A stretch of DNA of 64,000 nucleotides from Candidatus Obscuribacterales bacterium (GTDB lineage: Bacteria > Cyanobacteriota > Vampirovibrionia > Obscuribacterales > Obscuribacteraceae). The notes under the pieces were generated by a model. It made no database searches, was not told the DNA's origin, and saw nothing but the letters and a program-made list of their open reading frames with translations. Made by a program: the position numbers and the translations under genes. The stretch is taken from positions 20,515 through 84,514 of the forward strand of contig JAIEQI010000078.1 in NCBI GenBank assembly GCA_019747875.1. The letters run 5' to 3'. Positions 43,174 to 55,500 of this stretch are shown here, one piece after another (the stretch's first letter is position 1; every line of letters begins with the position of its first letter).

Positions 43174-43507
43174 GCAAAACCAAATCGTGTTACACCGTAT
43201 ACGATATTGCAATCAGACAAATCACCACCATACACGGTGGCAACACGGGTTAAACGGAACGAAGCGCCCGGTGATTCCCGAACCGAGCAGCACAATAGAT
43301 CGTCTCTGTCAACATGCTAAAGTTTGTTTAAAAGTTTGTTTAACTATATGCAAAAAGTATCTTAAAACCTTTTACCAGTAACAAAGCTGAAAGAATCAAT
43401 CCGAACAAAACGCCTTTCCAAAGCCTCACGAAGTATTGAAAAGTCCAGGATGAACCACATAGAATTCTTCCTCATAATACTCACGCACTTTATTTGGAGG
43501 AGCGTCT
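43174..43507 (+). promoter_or_regulatory. Upstream region of the giant repeat-protein gene
   Basis: A 334-bp non-coding gap. It holds a small hairpin (CCACC ATACAC GGTGG), a perfect tandem 12-bp repeat at 43319-43342, and a possible promoter TTGTTT (43336-43341), 16 bases, TATCTT (43358-43363) that overlaps the repeat. GGAGGAG at 43496-43502 is a strong ribosome site five bases before the ATG. The promoter is inferred by resemblance only. Confidence 0.4.
43319..43342. repeat. Perfect tandem 12-bp direct repeat
   Basis: AAAGTTTGTTTA occurs twice head to tail with no spacer. It lies ~165 bp upstream of the giant gene, overlapping a possible -35 element. Twelve bases is slightly over one helical turn, so the copies lie on roughly the same face, as for a cooperative regulator. 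Binding is unproven. Confidence 0.7.
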
Positions 43508-46500
43508 ATGCGCTTACGCTCGTTTCGGGCTTCCACAACCAATGTTTTGGCGGCATCTTTTCTTCTTGCTCAATCACTGACCTTGCAAAGTGCCTTGGCC
43601 GACCCGACAACGAGCGATCCATCCACAAGTGTGCCAGTTAACTCACCTGGTTCAAGCGGCAATTCTGCCGCTTCGGGCACAGCCGCGGCCACTACCTTGA
43701 GCCAGCTGATGGTCGGTTCCGGACAGAACCTTGTTCTGGATTTCGGTAATTCCTCCTCCATCAACGTCACCGACAATATCCACATCGAACAGGGCGGCAC
43801 CTTGTACGCCATCTCGACAAATCCGAATGTCACCAATGCCTCGCTCTTCGCCAATAACATCTTCAACAATCTGGGCGGCACAATAACATCCATTCTCCCC
43901 ACTGGTGGACTCGCTGGATACGCAAATGCAATTCCAAACCTTAGCCTTTCTCTCATTGCAGTTAACGACATCATTAACGCCGGCACCATATCTAGTGCAG
44001 CCAATTTGAACATGTTTGCCGGAGGACAAATCCTCAACCAGGCAACTCAAGGCGCAGTTGCTCCCGTTATGCAAGCGGTCAACAACCTAAACCTGTTCAG
44101 CTCCAACATTATCAATCAAGGCATGATCGAATCCTTGACTGCAAATATCAACATCAATAATCCAGCGACGTATACCGCCACCCTCGCCAATGTGATGGGG
44201 GTTAACGATCTCTCCAGCCTGATCGCCAATACGGTAAATGTAACCGGCACAACTGGGATCATGTCCGCAATCAACGGAAGCATCAATATCGGTGGCACCG
44301 GACTTGCCAATCAAACTGTGATGACTTTGCTCGGCGGCGACTACATATCACAGGCACTAAACATCTCGGCTCCGCTTGGAACCATCAATGCGGAACTAGG
44401 CAATATTACCGGCACAACGAATCTGGCAGCAGAAATCGTTCATCTCGGCTCATCTTCAAATGTATTGACCCTTGGAGACGTCTGCATAGACGGAGACCCA
44501 ACATTCTTCAATACACTGGGCGGAATCAGCATTACAGGAACACTAACAGCCGGTGAGGATCTGGCAATTCTTGCATCTGGCGATATCGACTTAGGCGGCA
44601 ACGAAATAATTGCTCGCGATGGCACAGGTCAAGGACGTACTGTCTATCTGATTGCTGGAGCAGCCTTGACACCTGTAGGCGGTGCGGCTCCTCAGACCGG
44701 GGTTATCCCAGCTGGAAATTACCCGCCAGATCCCGGCCCGATTACCGTCGGTTCAGTCAGCGTCACCGGCGCTTCGGGCACCGGGGGTAATATCATCGGT
44801 AACGGCGGAAAGATCACAACCACTGCTACCGTCGCCGGCAAATCAGGCGGCAATGTCAACTTGCTTGCTTTTTCGAAATCAAACACGACCGGTGGAATCA
44901 CATCGCTCAGCATCGACACCAGTGGCTCGGGTGCCGGCGCTAATGGCTCTGTTACTTTGCTTGCAGGCGGCAGTACGAACAACCTTAACGGCATCCTTGA
45001 TGTGGCAGTCTCAGCAATTGGTGGCTCCGGCGCAGCCGGCAATATTACGTTCACTAATGCCCAGCCCGTCACAAGCTTATCTTTCAACACTTCAGGAACT
45101 GCCAGCGGTTCTTTTTCTCAAGGCGCACTCTCCCTATTCAATATTAGTCTTAACAACGGTTCCATCAAAACAGATGGTGGCCAAATAGCAATGACTGCTG
45201 CAGGCATTCTTTCAACCGTTGCGATTGAATCTAAGGGAACAGGCGCCTTAGCTGGACGAAACGGCGGCGCTATTATTTTCACTAGCAATAACGGACCCAT
45301 TAACTTATCTGGCAGCCTCGATTCATCAGGTGCAGCAGCGGGAGCTGTCGTTGGCGTATCTGCAGCGGGTCAAGCCGGCGGTTCAGCTGGCTCCATAACA
45401 ATGGTGTCTAACGGTGCTCTAGGCGGCATTACTTTGGACTCAGCTGTAGCCAAGGGTGCCGCCGGAGGAACTGGAAATGCCGGAGTCGGTCAATTTCAAA
45501 ATGGTGGCGCAGGTGGTGCTGGCGGCGCCGGTGGACCAATCGTTCTGAATTCTTCGGGTCTGATTAACATCACAGGAGCAGGTGGTCTCAATGCTCAAGG
45601 AGGAGGTGGAGGCACCGGTGCCACAGGTGGGATTGCCGGTCTCGGTGGAGCTGGGGGGACTGGTGGTAATGCCGGCAGCATCTCACTGGTAAGTGGCGCT
45701 AATTCCAACATTACTGTGTTTTCTGATCTCAACTCAACTGGTGGTACTGGTGGCACCGGTGGTAACGGTGGCGCATTCGGTACCGGTGGAGCAGGCGGCA
45801 ATGGTGGCGCATCTGGTGCAATTTCAATTACACCGCCAAGCGGTGCTGGTACTAAGACATCAGTGGGTGGAATACTGTTGGTAGGCGGTGCCGGTGGTCT
45901 AGGCGGAGATGGTGGAGACGGCGTTCCCGGGTTCGCTACTACAGTCGGCGGCATCGGTGGTGCCGGCGGTAACGGTGCAGCTGGAGGTAGCTTCAGTTAT
46001 GTCGGAGGCTTAGAGTTCCATCAAACTGGTGTCGCAAGCGGAATAAATGTTCAATCGGGAATAGGTGGTAATGGAGGCAAGGGTGGCGTCGGGACTACAG
46101 TAGGACTTCCTAACTTCCCGGGCGCTAATGGCGGTAATGGTGGTAATGGCGGTAAAACCGGAGCGACCGGCAATATCACCATATCCAGTGGCATTATCCA
46201 AGTTCAGGTTCTCAATGCCGCCGGTGCTCAGACAGGATCAGGTGGTGTTGGCGGAAAAGGTGGGGATGGCAACAACGCTAACGGCGGAGCTGGCGGGAAC
46301 GGTGGAAACGTTTTTGCAGGCAACAAAGGCGGCAACATCACACTGAGCTCGACTAACGGCGGTGACATCACCATATCTCAGTCCGCATTTACTGTCGGAG
46401 CTCCGGCCGGAAAAGCTGGTTCTGGCGGAGCTGGTGGAGATGCTACCAACACATCTGGTGCAGGTGGAGCTGGTGGCAATTCCGGACTAGGCGCAGATGG

Positions 46501-49500
46501 TAACGCGGCAGGCAATGTAACAATCACGACTACAGGCAACGTCACCGTCGCGGGAATATTTGCCTTTGGCGGACAGGGTTCCAATGCTGGAAGTGGAGGC
46601 AAGGGCGGCAAAGGACTTACAGGAGCCGGTGGTGCTGGCGGAGGCGTCCTCAGCCCTGGAAATGGTGGCAACGGCGGTATGGTTAGCATAACGTCAGGCA
46701 ATGGCAAGACTCTGACAATAAATGCCGGTCCTGCAAATATTGGTATTAACACCAATGGTGGAGCTAGTTTCGTTTTCGGCGCAGGCGGCGGTGAAGGCGG
46801 ACAGGGCAGCGTAGGTGGTAGTGGTGGTAACATCGGCAGCTCTGCTGTTATGAATGCGGCAGCTCCTGGAGCAGGTAACACAGCCAATACAAATGCGATA
46901 GGCAAAGCCGGCAATGCTGGCTCTCTCACATTGGCGGCTGGTACAGGTAGTATCGTCCTGGCGGCAAACGCCATGGTTCAAAATGATGGTGGATTAGCAC
47001 TAATCAGTGCTGATGCTGGCGCAGGTGGACTCGGCACGAGTGGCCTCGGAGGGAATGGTGGCAGCTTCGCTCCCCTAGGCACCGGGGTGCTTACGACGGA
47101 TGGCGGAGCAATCACTATTTCTGGGAAATCCCTTACCGTCAATAATTCAGCCGCTATCAGTGCATCCGGTGGCTCACTGACTACAACTCTTAATGCCAGC
47201 GCTGCAACTTCCGCTGCTGGTGGGCAAGGTGCCACCAATGGTGGCACAGGGGGAAGTATCGGTAACAACAATACTTTAACTTTAGGAAAAGGCGGATCGA
47301 TTGGCATCACTATGACCAATGGGGTCGACCTTAATGGAACAATAGCTTCCGTGGGCGGTAGCCTCTTAATCAATGCCGCATCCGGTCAGGGAGGTGGCTC
47401 TACCGCAGCAGCTAATGGTGTTGGCGGTAGTTCCGGCAGCATCGGTTCATTCGGTTCTTCCGGTGCTGGCGGAAACATAAGCATCGCCGCCGGTGCAGGC
47501 GATATCATGGGGGGGCTTGGAACTGTTTCGGCTAACGGCGGCGCGGCAAGTTTCGGACTCAACACAAGGGCAGCAGGAGCTGCCAGTGGAACCGGCGCCA
47601 GCAATGGTGGCAGCACAGGTTCAATTGGAAGCGTCGGTAATGCCGGAAGCGGTGGGACTCTCAGCCTCAGTAACACGGCTAACATCTCTGTTGCAAATGT
47701 GACCTCCAAGGGCGGAGCGTTTTCATTGGCTGCAACAGTCGGTGCTGCAACAGCGGCTGCTGCAGCGGGAACCGGAACTGGAGGTTCATCCGGTAGCATC
47801 GGTAGCGCAGGCAATGCTGGTAGTGGTGGGTCGATAACCCTTAGCACGACCACCGGTACGATATCGAGTGCTGTCACCAGCCAGGGTGGCGGTTATATCT
47901 ACACAGCACCAACAATTGGCATCGCTGGCAATGCTGGACAAGCAGTCGGCTCTACAGGTTTCGGCGGAAGCTCGGGTAGCATAGGACTGCTGGGCAATGG
48001 TGGAAACGGAGGCGTTGTTTCGCTCTCTACGACAACAGGCGCAATTAGCTCCTCAGTAAATGTCGACGCTTCAGCACCGCAGATGCTTAACATAAGCATC
48101 GGAGCTGCCGGCAGTAACACTGTTAACGGTGGCATGGGCGGAAACTCCGGCAGTGTAGCAGGCGGTGGCAACGGCGGCACTGGCGGCTCGATTACGATTA
48201 GCACCGGCAGCGGCGGAATAAGCTCAGCAGCACTTAGCTCAAACGGCGGCGCGGCAGGCATCTTCACAGGGACCATCGGCCTAGCCGGGGACGGCGCAAC
48301 AGGCGGAACAGGCGGCAGCTTTGGAAACACGGGCTCAGCGGGCTCCGGCGGATCGATTTCATTAAGTTCAACGACCGGCATCATCACCGTTAACACAGTG
48401 ACCGCGAATGGCGGAAATAGCGGAACCTTCGCGAATGCAACCGCTGGAACAGGCGGCGTAGGAACCGCGAACGCTGGCGGCAGCGGTGGTTCATTCGGAT
48501 TGATTGTAAACTCCGGTCCAGGCGGCACCATCACAATGAAGACTGGTGCTGCCATCAACCCGACCGGTAACTTCTCCGTGAACGGCGGGCAAATCATAGC
48601 TCCCAACTTTGTTACGACTGGATCCGGTAAATCTGGTGTCGCCGGTAATGGCGGTAGTGCTGGAGGCTTTGCAGGATTCGGTACCGGTGGTACAGCTGGC
48701 ACCATCAGCCTGACTGGAACCGGCATGAGCCTGAAAACCCTAAATGCAAATGGTGCTGACATTACTGCTGCAAATCTAACCATTGGTACGTCAGGTATTT
48801 CAACCAATGCAGCTGGTGGCGCTGGCGGCAACATTGGTAATGCCGGGATCTTAGGCGGAGGCGGGAAGATCTCGCTGACTGCAACAGGGGGAGTAATTAG
48901 CTTTACAGGTCTCTCGGCCGTAGGTGGCTCTGGTTCAGCAAATAGCTACAATTACACAGCATCAGCAGGATCTAACGGTGGTACCAGCGGCGGTGCAGGC
49001 GGATCCGTTGGCAATGCATTCGGTGGTGGCGCAGGTGGTTCTGTCACCATTTCAGCAGCGAATTTGACATTCGGCGCAGCATCCACTCTTACGATCAATG
49101 GCGGGAATGGACAAGACAATACCGGCATTGGTGGCATCGGCGGAAAAGGTTCCAGCACCACAGGCGGTGCCGGCGGCAGTATTGGCTCGGCTGGAAACGG
49201 CGGCTCAGCTGGATTGGCTAATATCACCGTCACCGGTAACAACGATTTCACCAACCTCACTATCAGCGGTATAGGTGGAAACGGTGGAGTTCAAGCTGGG
49301 CAAGCTAAAGACGGCGGACAAGGTGTGTCATTAGGTGGAGCAGCGGGCTCGTTAGGCTTGACTGGAAGTGGTGGCGCTGGAGCTAGCCTCGTTTCGATCA
49401 CAGGTTCAACGGGTCTTATACTCCCAGATATAACGCTGACCGGCGGCAATGGTGGTGGACTGACCGGCACTGTCGGACTATTCGGCGGCGATGCTGCAAA

Positions 49501-52500
49501 CACTGGCACAGGCGGTGTTGGCGGTAGCATCCTTGGCTTTGGAAATGGCGGCAATGGCGGGAATCTCACGATCAGCAGCTCCGGACAAATCGACGCAGGA
49601 TTAACTGGGGTTTGGACATCGAATGGTGGCACAGCCCAGGGCGCCATTGGAACAGCTGGCAAGGGCGGAGCGGGACTCTTAGGAGGAAGCGGAGGCTCAA
49701 TCGGTAACGGTGGTACCGCAGGCAATGGCGGTACTTTCACCATCACTGCTAACCAATTCCTGCAACAGGCGTTCGCCAACAATATCAATTTGATAGGCGG
49801 AGACTTGGTTGTAGGTAATGCAACAGGCGGTGAAGGCGGCACAGGAGCAGCCGGTGTAAACTCAACAGGTGGATTAGGCGGCTCCGTAGGCAATGTAGGC
49901 GGCTCAGGTAATGGCGGCAATCTCACTATCACCGGTACTACTTCCACGTTAGGGCAAGAAGCAGTTAGGACTAAGGGGCTTCTCAACCTACAAGGAGGCT
50001 CGATTAAGGCAAACGCAACGGCAACAGCGACTAGCGGTGCCGGCGGTGCGGCGAACTTCATTGGCGGAAATAGCGGTATAACCGGCAATGGTCAGAACAC
50101 CGGTAATGGTGGCAACCTCACGATAATAAGCGCCGCCGGAAATATTAACGTTGTGAACAACGTAACCCTAAGAGGCATGGACAATACTACCTATGCTGGA
50201 GGAACTGGAGCTGGTGGCAATAACACCAATCTTGTCGAAAATAATGGGCGCGCCGGAAACTCAGCAAATACAGGCAATGGCGGAAACGGAGGTAACGGCG
50301 GTAACTTCACAATTAGTTCGACAAGCGGAGATATTAGCATCCCCGTAGTCGACGCTGTGGGCGGCAGAGCAGCGCATTTCACTCAGAAATCCGGCAGCGC
50401 AGGCGTCATCACGACACCTGGAGTTTCGACAATCGGAGCCAGCTCCGGTAACGCCGGTAATGGCGGCAACGGTGGAAACGGTGGTAACCTCACCGTCACG
50501 ACCGGGAAGGGGTTGTTTAGTACTCTGGCTGCTACAACGTTTCACGGCGGCAACGCTGGCGACTATACCGGAGGATCCGGAACCGCAGGGTTCGGCAAAG
50601 CACAAGGAGGTAACTCTGGAAACGCAGGCTTTGGCGGCAATGCCGGTAATGGCGGCAATTTGACAGTGAGCACTGGAAGCGGCGATATCAACATGGCGCA
50701 GTATGGCGCCAGAGGTGGCGAAATGGGCATATATAGCCCTGTCACTTCTGACGGCGGCGACTCTCTGGGCATAGGTGGCAATGCCGGAAATCTATTAGGA
50801 GGAGGAAAAGGCGGCAACGGCGGCAACGCCACCCTCAGCGGTGCCAATATCACAACAACAACAGTCTTCAACATCAGTGGCGGAGGAAACCTGACAGCTG
50901 ATTTTGCAGGACAGACAGGGCGTGGTGGCGATTCCACCGGTGGAACCAGAGGTGGAAACGGCGGCTCCCTGCTCAGCCTAGGAAGTTTTGGCAACGGCGG
51001 AACCTTTACCGCAACTACCACTGGCACTTACAAGGTTAATGGAGCGTTAAGTTCGATCGGTGGAACAAGCAATAGAACCAGCAATTTCACATTAGGTAGA
51101 GGCGGTGACGTGACCGGAGGCACAGGCGGCACGGGCGGTAATGCGGGCGATATAGGGAATCATCCGAACGGCGGAAATGGCGGCAATATAACGATCTCGG
51201 CAGGCACAATTATTTCAGGCGCTCCCATAAGCACAAATGGCGGACGAGCAATGCTCCTTACAGGTACGTCCGGTCGTGGCGGTAACGGCGTTCTCCAACT
51301 CGGTGGCACTGGAACATCAATTGGAGCGGCAGGCAATGGTGGCAATGCTGGTAACATTACCTTTACCATATCCGGAACGGCGCAAAGCCAAATCAATTCA
51401 GTAATCACTGCAAATGGCGAGAACGGGGGCCAGAATAACATCAACGCCGGCGATGGGGGCCTGGTTACTGGTGCGTCAGGAACTGGCGGCAAAGGCGGTT
51501 CAATAAATGGGACTGCAAACGGAGGAAATGGTGGCGCAATCACAATCAGCGCAGCTCAAGCCGATCTGCAAATTGCCAAAAACATAAGTGCATTAGGAGG
51601 AGTTGGACAAGGTTCGATAACGGCTGGGCGTAATGCGGGCAACGGAGGGCAAGGGTTTAACGGTGGTGCTGGCGGCGACATTACCGCGATGGGAATAGCG
51701 GGTAATGGTGGAAATCTAACCATAACGGCTAAGTTGGTCAGCCAGAAGGCAGGCTTTTTCCCTATCTTAGACGTTTCCGGGGGCTCCATAGACACGGGAG
51801 CGATGGGGGGCTTGTCTGCCGGTAACGGCGGCAATGCTGCAACGGCGGCGGGGGGAACCGGCGGAAATGGTGGCAACGTCATCACAGGTGGTGGTGCTGG
51901 CAATGGCGGCAACATTTCCATTACGGGTACAACCGGTGTCACGCTCAACAACCTTGTCAGCGCAGGAGGCGGCTTCTCTGGTTTCGGACTCTATCAGCTA
52001 TCGGCTGGATTCTTCGCAAAAGGTGGCACCGGAGTAGGACCTGGCACCGCCATAGTCGGAGGCAACGGCGGCAGCGTCGGTAACCTGCCTAATGCAGGCC
52101 GAGCTGGTAATGCAACAATCAATTCGGGTACTGGAGCCCTGACTGTCGTGGGAATCAACCTCACAGGCGGCTCTGGTGCTACTCTAATCGGCACTCTCGG
52201 TGCTGCTGGTGCTGCGACAGGAGGCACCGCAGGAAGAGGCGGAACATCTGGCTCGATCGGTTCTGGTTCCAGCGGCGGTGCCGGAGGAACGCTCATGCTT
52301 TCTGGTAGCGGGGGCATCAACGTGAATGGGAACCTTACAACCACCGGTGGTAATGGTCTTACGTATACAGGAAGCACCGGTGCCGGTGGCGATGGCTTTG
52401 GCGCCAATGGCATAGGTGGCAATTCAGGAAGTTTGGGTGTAAACGGAAACGGTGGTAATGGTGGTGCCATCACCATCGCTGGCAGCACTGGTGCGATTAC

Positions 52501-55500
52501 ATTCACTAACTCAGTAGTGACAGCCAGTGGGGGTAACACGGGTTTGCGCGGCGGTAACACCGGCATAGGTGGAAACGGCGACGGCAGCGCCGGATTCAGC
52601 GGCTCAATCGCGGGCGGTGGTACCAGTGGCTCTGGTGGTGCTATCACCATAAGCACAACCGGCGTTATTAATACAATCGGAGCAGGCAGCGAGCTGCGCA
52701 CAGATGGTGGCAACTTCGGTGGCACAACAGGAAAAACCGGACAGGGCGGCGCGTCCACAAATGGCAGCGGCGGTGCTAGCGGCAGCCTGGCAGCATCGGG
52801 CATAACCGGTGCTGGTGGATTCATAAGCATAAATGGTGGGAGCGTTACCTTAAACGGGCTATCCTCCCAAGGTGGCAACGCCGCAATCAACTTTACGGGC
52901 GAAACTGGTAAAGGCGGACAAGGCGGAATTCTTGGAGGGATTGCCGGATCTATTGGAAACAATGCCAGTGGGGGCCAGGGTGGCAGCCTGAGCCTGACAT
53001 CAAGTGGAAACATCACCTTGAACGGTGCTCTAAATCTCAGCGGCGGACTTGGCACATCTATATATAATGCAATTGCAGGAGGCGGCGGACAAGGCGGCCA
53101 GTCAGGCGGGGCTGGTGGCTCGCTTGGCTCGAGTTCATCCGGTGGTAGCGCAGGCAACGCCATAATTCAAGCTGGTGCTGCCGGAGTTTTCTTGATGAAT
53201 GCGGGCAGCTCAATCAATGCTGATGGACGCAACGCGGGCACCTTTGGTGCAGCCGCTGCAGCCGGAGCCGGAGGCCAAGGACTCGTCGCAAGCGGCGGAC
53301 TCGGGGGTTCGTTGGGTAATGCTGGAATTGGCGGCTCTGGAGGCACAGTTCAAATTGTGGCCCCAGGACCAGACCAAGCAGGGCCGACCCCTGTAGCCAC
53401 GGTTCGGGCAATTTCGGCGATAGGCGGTGCAGGCGGCGGGTATGCCAATACAGCCGTAGCTGGAGCCGGAGGACAGGGCGGCACTACAGGTGGTGGCGGC
53501 GGTAGCATCGGCAGCCCAGGCGCTGGTGGCGCTGGTGGACGTATCATCCTCAGTGCGGCGCAAGGAACGATCAGTCAGCTAGGTGATTTAACAACTCGCG
53601 GCGGTAATGCATCGGCACCAGCCGGTATGGGCGGCGCCGGAAACGACGGAGCCGCAATCGGTGGATTAGGTGGAAATGTGGCAATTGCCGGAGGACCATT
53701 GGCCGGTAGTGGCGGCGCCATCACTATCACAAGCAAGACGTTTACAGATGGCGCAGCCAACAATATAACCTCCGATGGCGGTGATCTTGTCGGAGGCACA
53801 ACTGCACAGGGCGGACAGGGCGGCAAAGGCACAGCAGGAACAGGCACAGGAGCTGGCGGCGGTAGCGTAGGAGGACTTGGACGAGCTGGCACAGCTGGAG
53901 CAATTACGATCAGCTCAACAGCAGGAATGACACTGGGTGGAACTGTTTCCGCTAAAGGCGGTAATGCGACTTTAGTTATGACTTCCAACGGCGGGGCAGG
54001 CGGTCAGGGCGGTGCTAATGGTGGACTCGGCGGTATGACCGGTCTTGGCGCCTCAGCTGGATTCGGCTCCTCAATCACTTTGAGTGGCGCTACAGGCACA
54101 GTAACAGCCAACAAAATCGACGCATCCGGCGGTTCGCTAGGAACTTATGCCGGCATAACTGGTGCCGGTGGAGTAGCTGGCACAGGCGTTGGCGGCAGCA
54201 GCGGACAAGCCCTGGCAAATGGCACCGCCGGCAATGGCGGCACGATCAGTATCAGCGGTTCAACTGGTTTGATCACACTTACCGAAGTTAAATCCAACGG
54301 TGGCAATGGTGGAATTTACAGCATCGGCAGCGGTGCCGGCGGAGACTCTGCTACTCAACTAGTTGGCGGCGCCTCCGGTGCCGTCCTCGGTAACGGCGCG
54401 GCCGGACTGGGTGGTACCGTAATAATCAGCAACAGCACTGGCGGCATACAATTTAATGGCGCCGTCACCAACATCGATGTCAGCGGCGGTGCGGCAGGCA
54501 ACACAACCGGCTCCAGCGGAGCGGGTGGTCGAGGTACGACCCAGGGTGGAGCTAGCGGCTCGGTAGGGGCAGGTGGCGCAGCAGGCAATGCTGGACAGAT
54601 CGTTCTATCCACGGCCGGCGGCCTCACCTCCGCAGCCGGCAGCACCTTGAAAGCTGACGGCGGAGCGCAGGCTCAATACTCCAGCCAGAGTGGACTGGGT
54701 GGTAACTCCGCAAACGGTGTCGGTGGCACATCGGGCATAGTGGGCAGCCAGGGTAATGGCGGATCTGGTGGCAACATTACAGTTTCTGCAAATGCGATTT
54801 CCCTACAAACAATAAGCTTGCTTGGTGGCGATGTCGCCGGCGGTGCTAATTACACAGGTAAGAGCAACAACGGCGGCGATGGCAAGATACAGACTGGCGC
54901 CGGCGGTGCCGTCGGAAATGGCGGATCGGGCGGACGTGGCGGTAATCTAACCATGACAGCTTCCAATGCAACACCTGCTAACGGCAAAATGTCCTGGACG
55001 AGCATTAATGCATCTGGCGGTCTGGCCACAGCTCTTTACCAACCATCCGGCGGCAACGGCGGTCTGGCACTAGCTGGTGGCAATGCATCTGGCGGCATCG
55101 GCGGCTCTGTCGGTATCTCCGGTAGCGGCGGATCTGGCGGAACAATCACACTAACTGCGACAGGTAACTTCGGCGACGTCGGCAACCCAATCCCGGGCAA
55201 CATCATCTCTGATGGACGAGCAGGCGCAGTGCATGAAGGACTCGCCGGCGCAGGCGGTGGGGCGCTTGGTACTGGCAGCGGCGGCATGGGCGGCTCACTT
55301 GGCGCAACAGGAACCGGCGGAGCTGGAGGTGTCATCAGTCTTACCTCAAATGGCGCCGCGCCCAACTTGAGCGGCGTGACCTCAAACGGAGGAGACGGCG
55401 GCCGATATGGCACAGGCTTGTTTGCAAAAGCAGGTAATGGCGGCGGCGGCGGAACCGTAGGTGGACTAGGCGGTTCAGTCGGACTGACAGGCAATGGTGG

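Noticed and set aside
43508..44700. Filamentous-haemagglutinin TPS secretion domain at the N-terminus of the giant protein
   Set aside because: The head is beta-helix-like, but I could not find the TPS signature (NPNG/NPNL-type motifs) and no TpsB pore gene is nearby.
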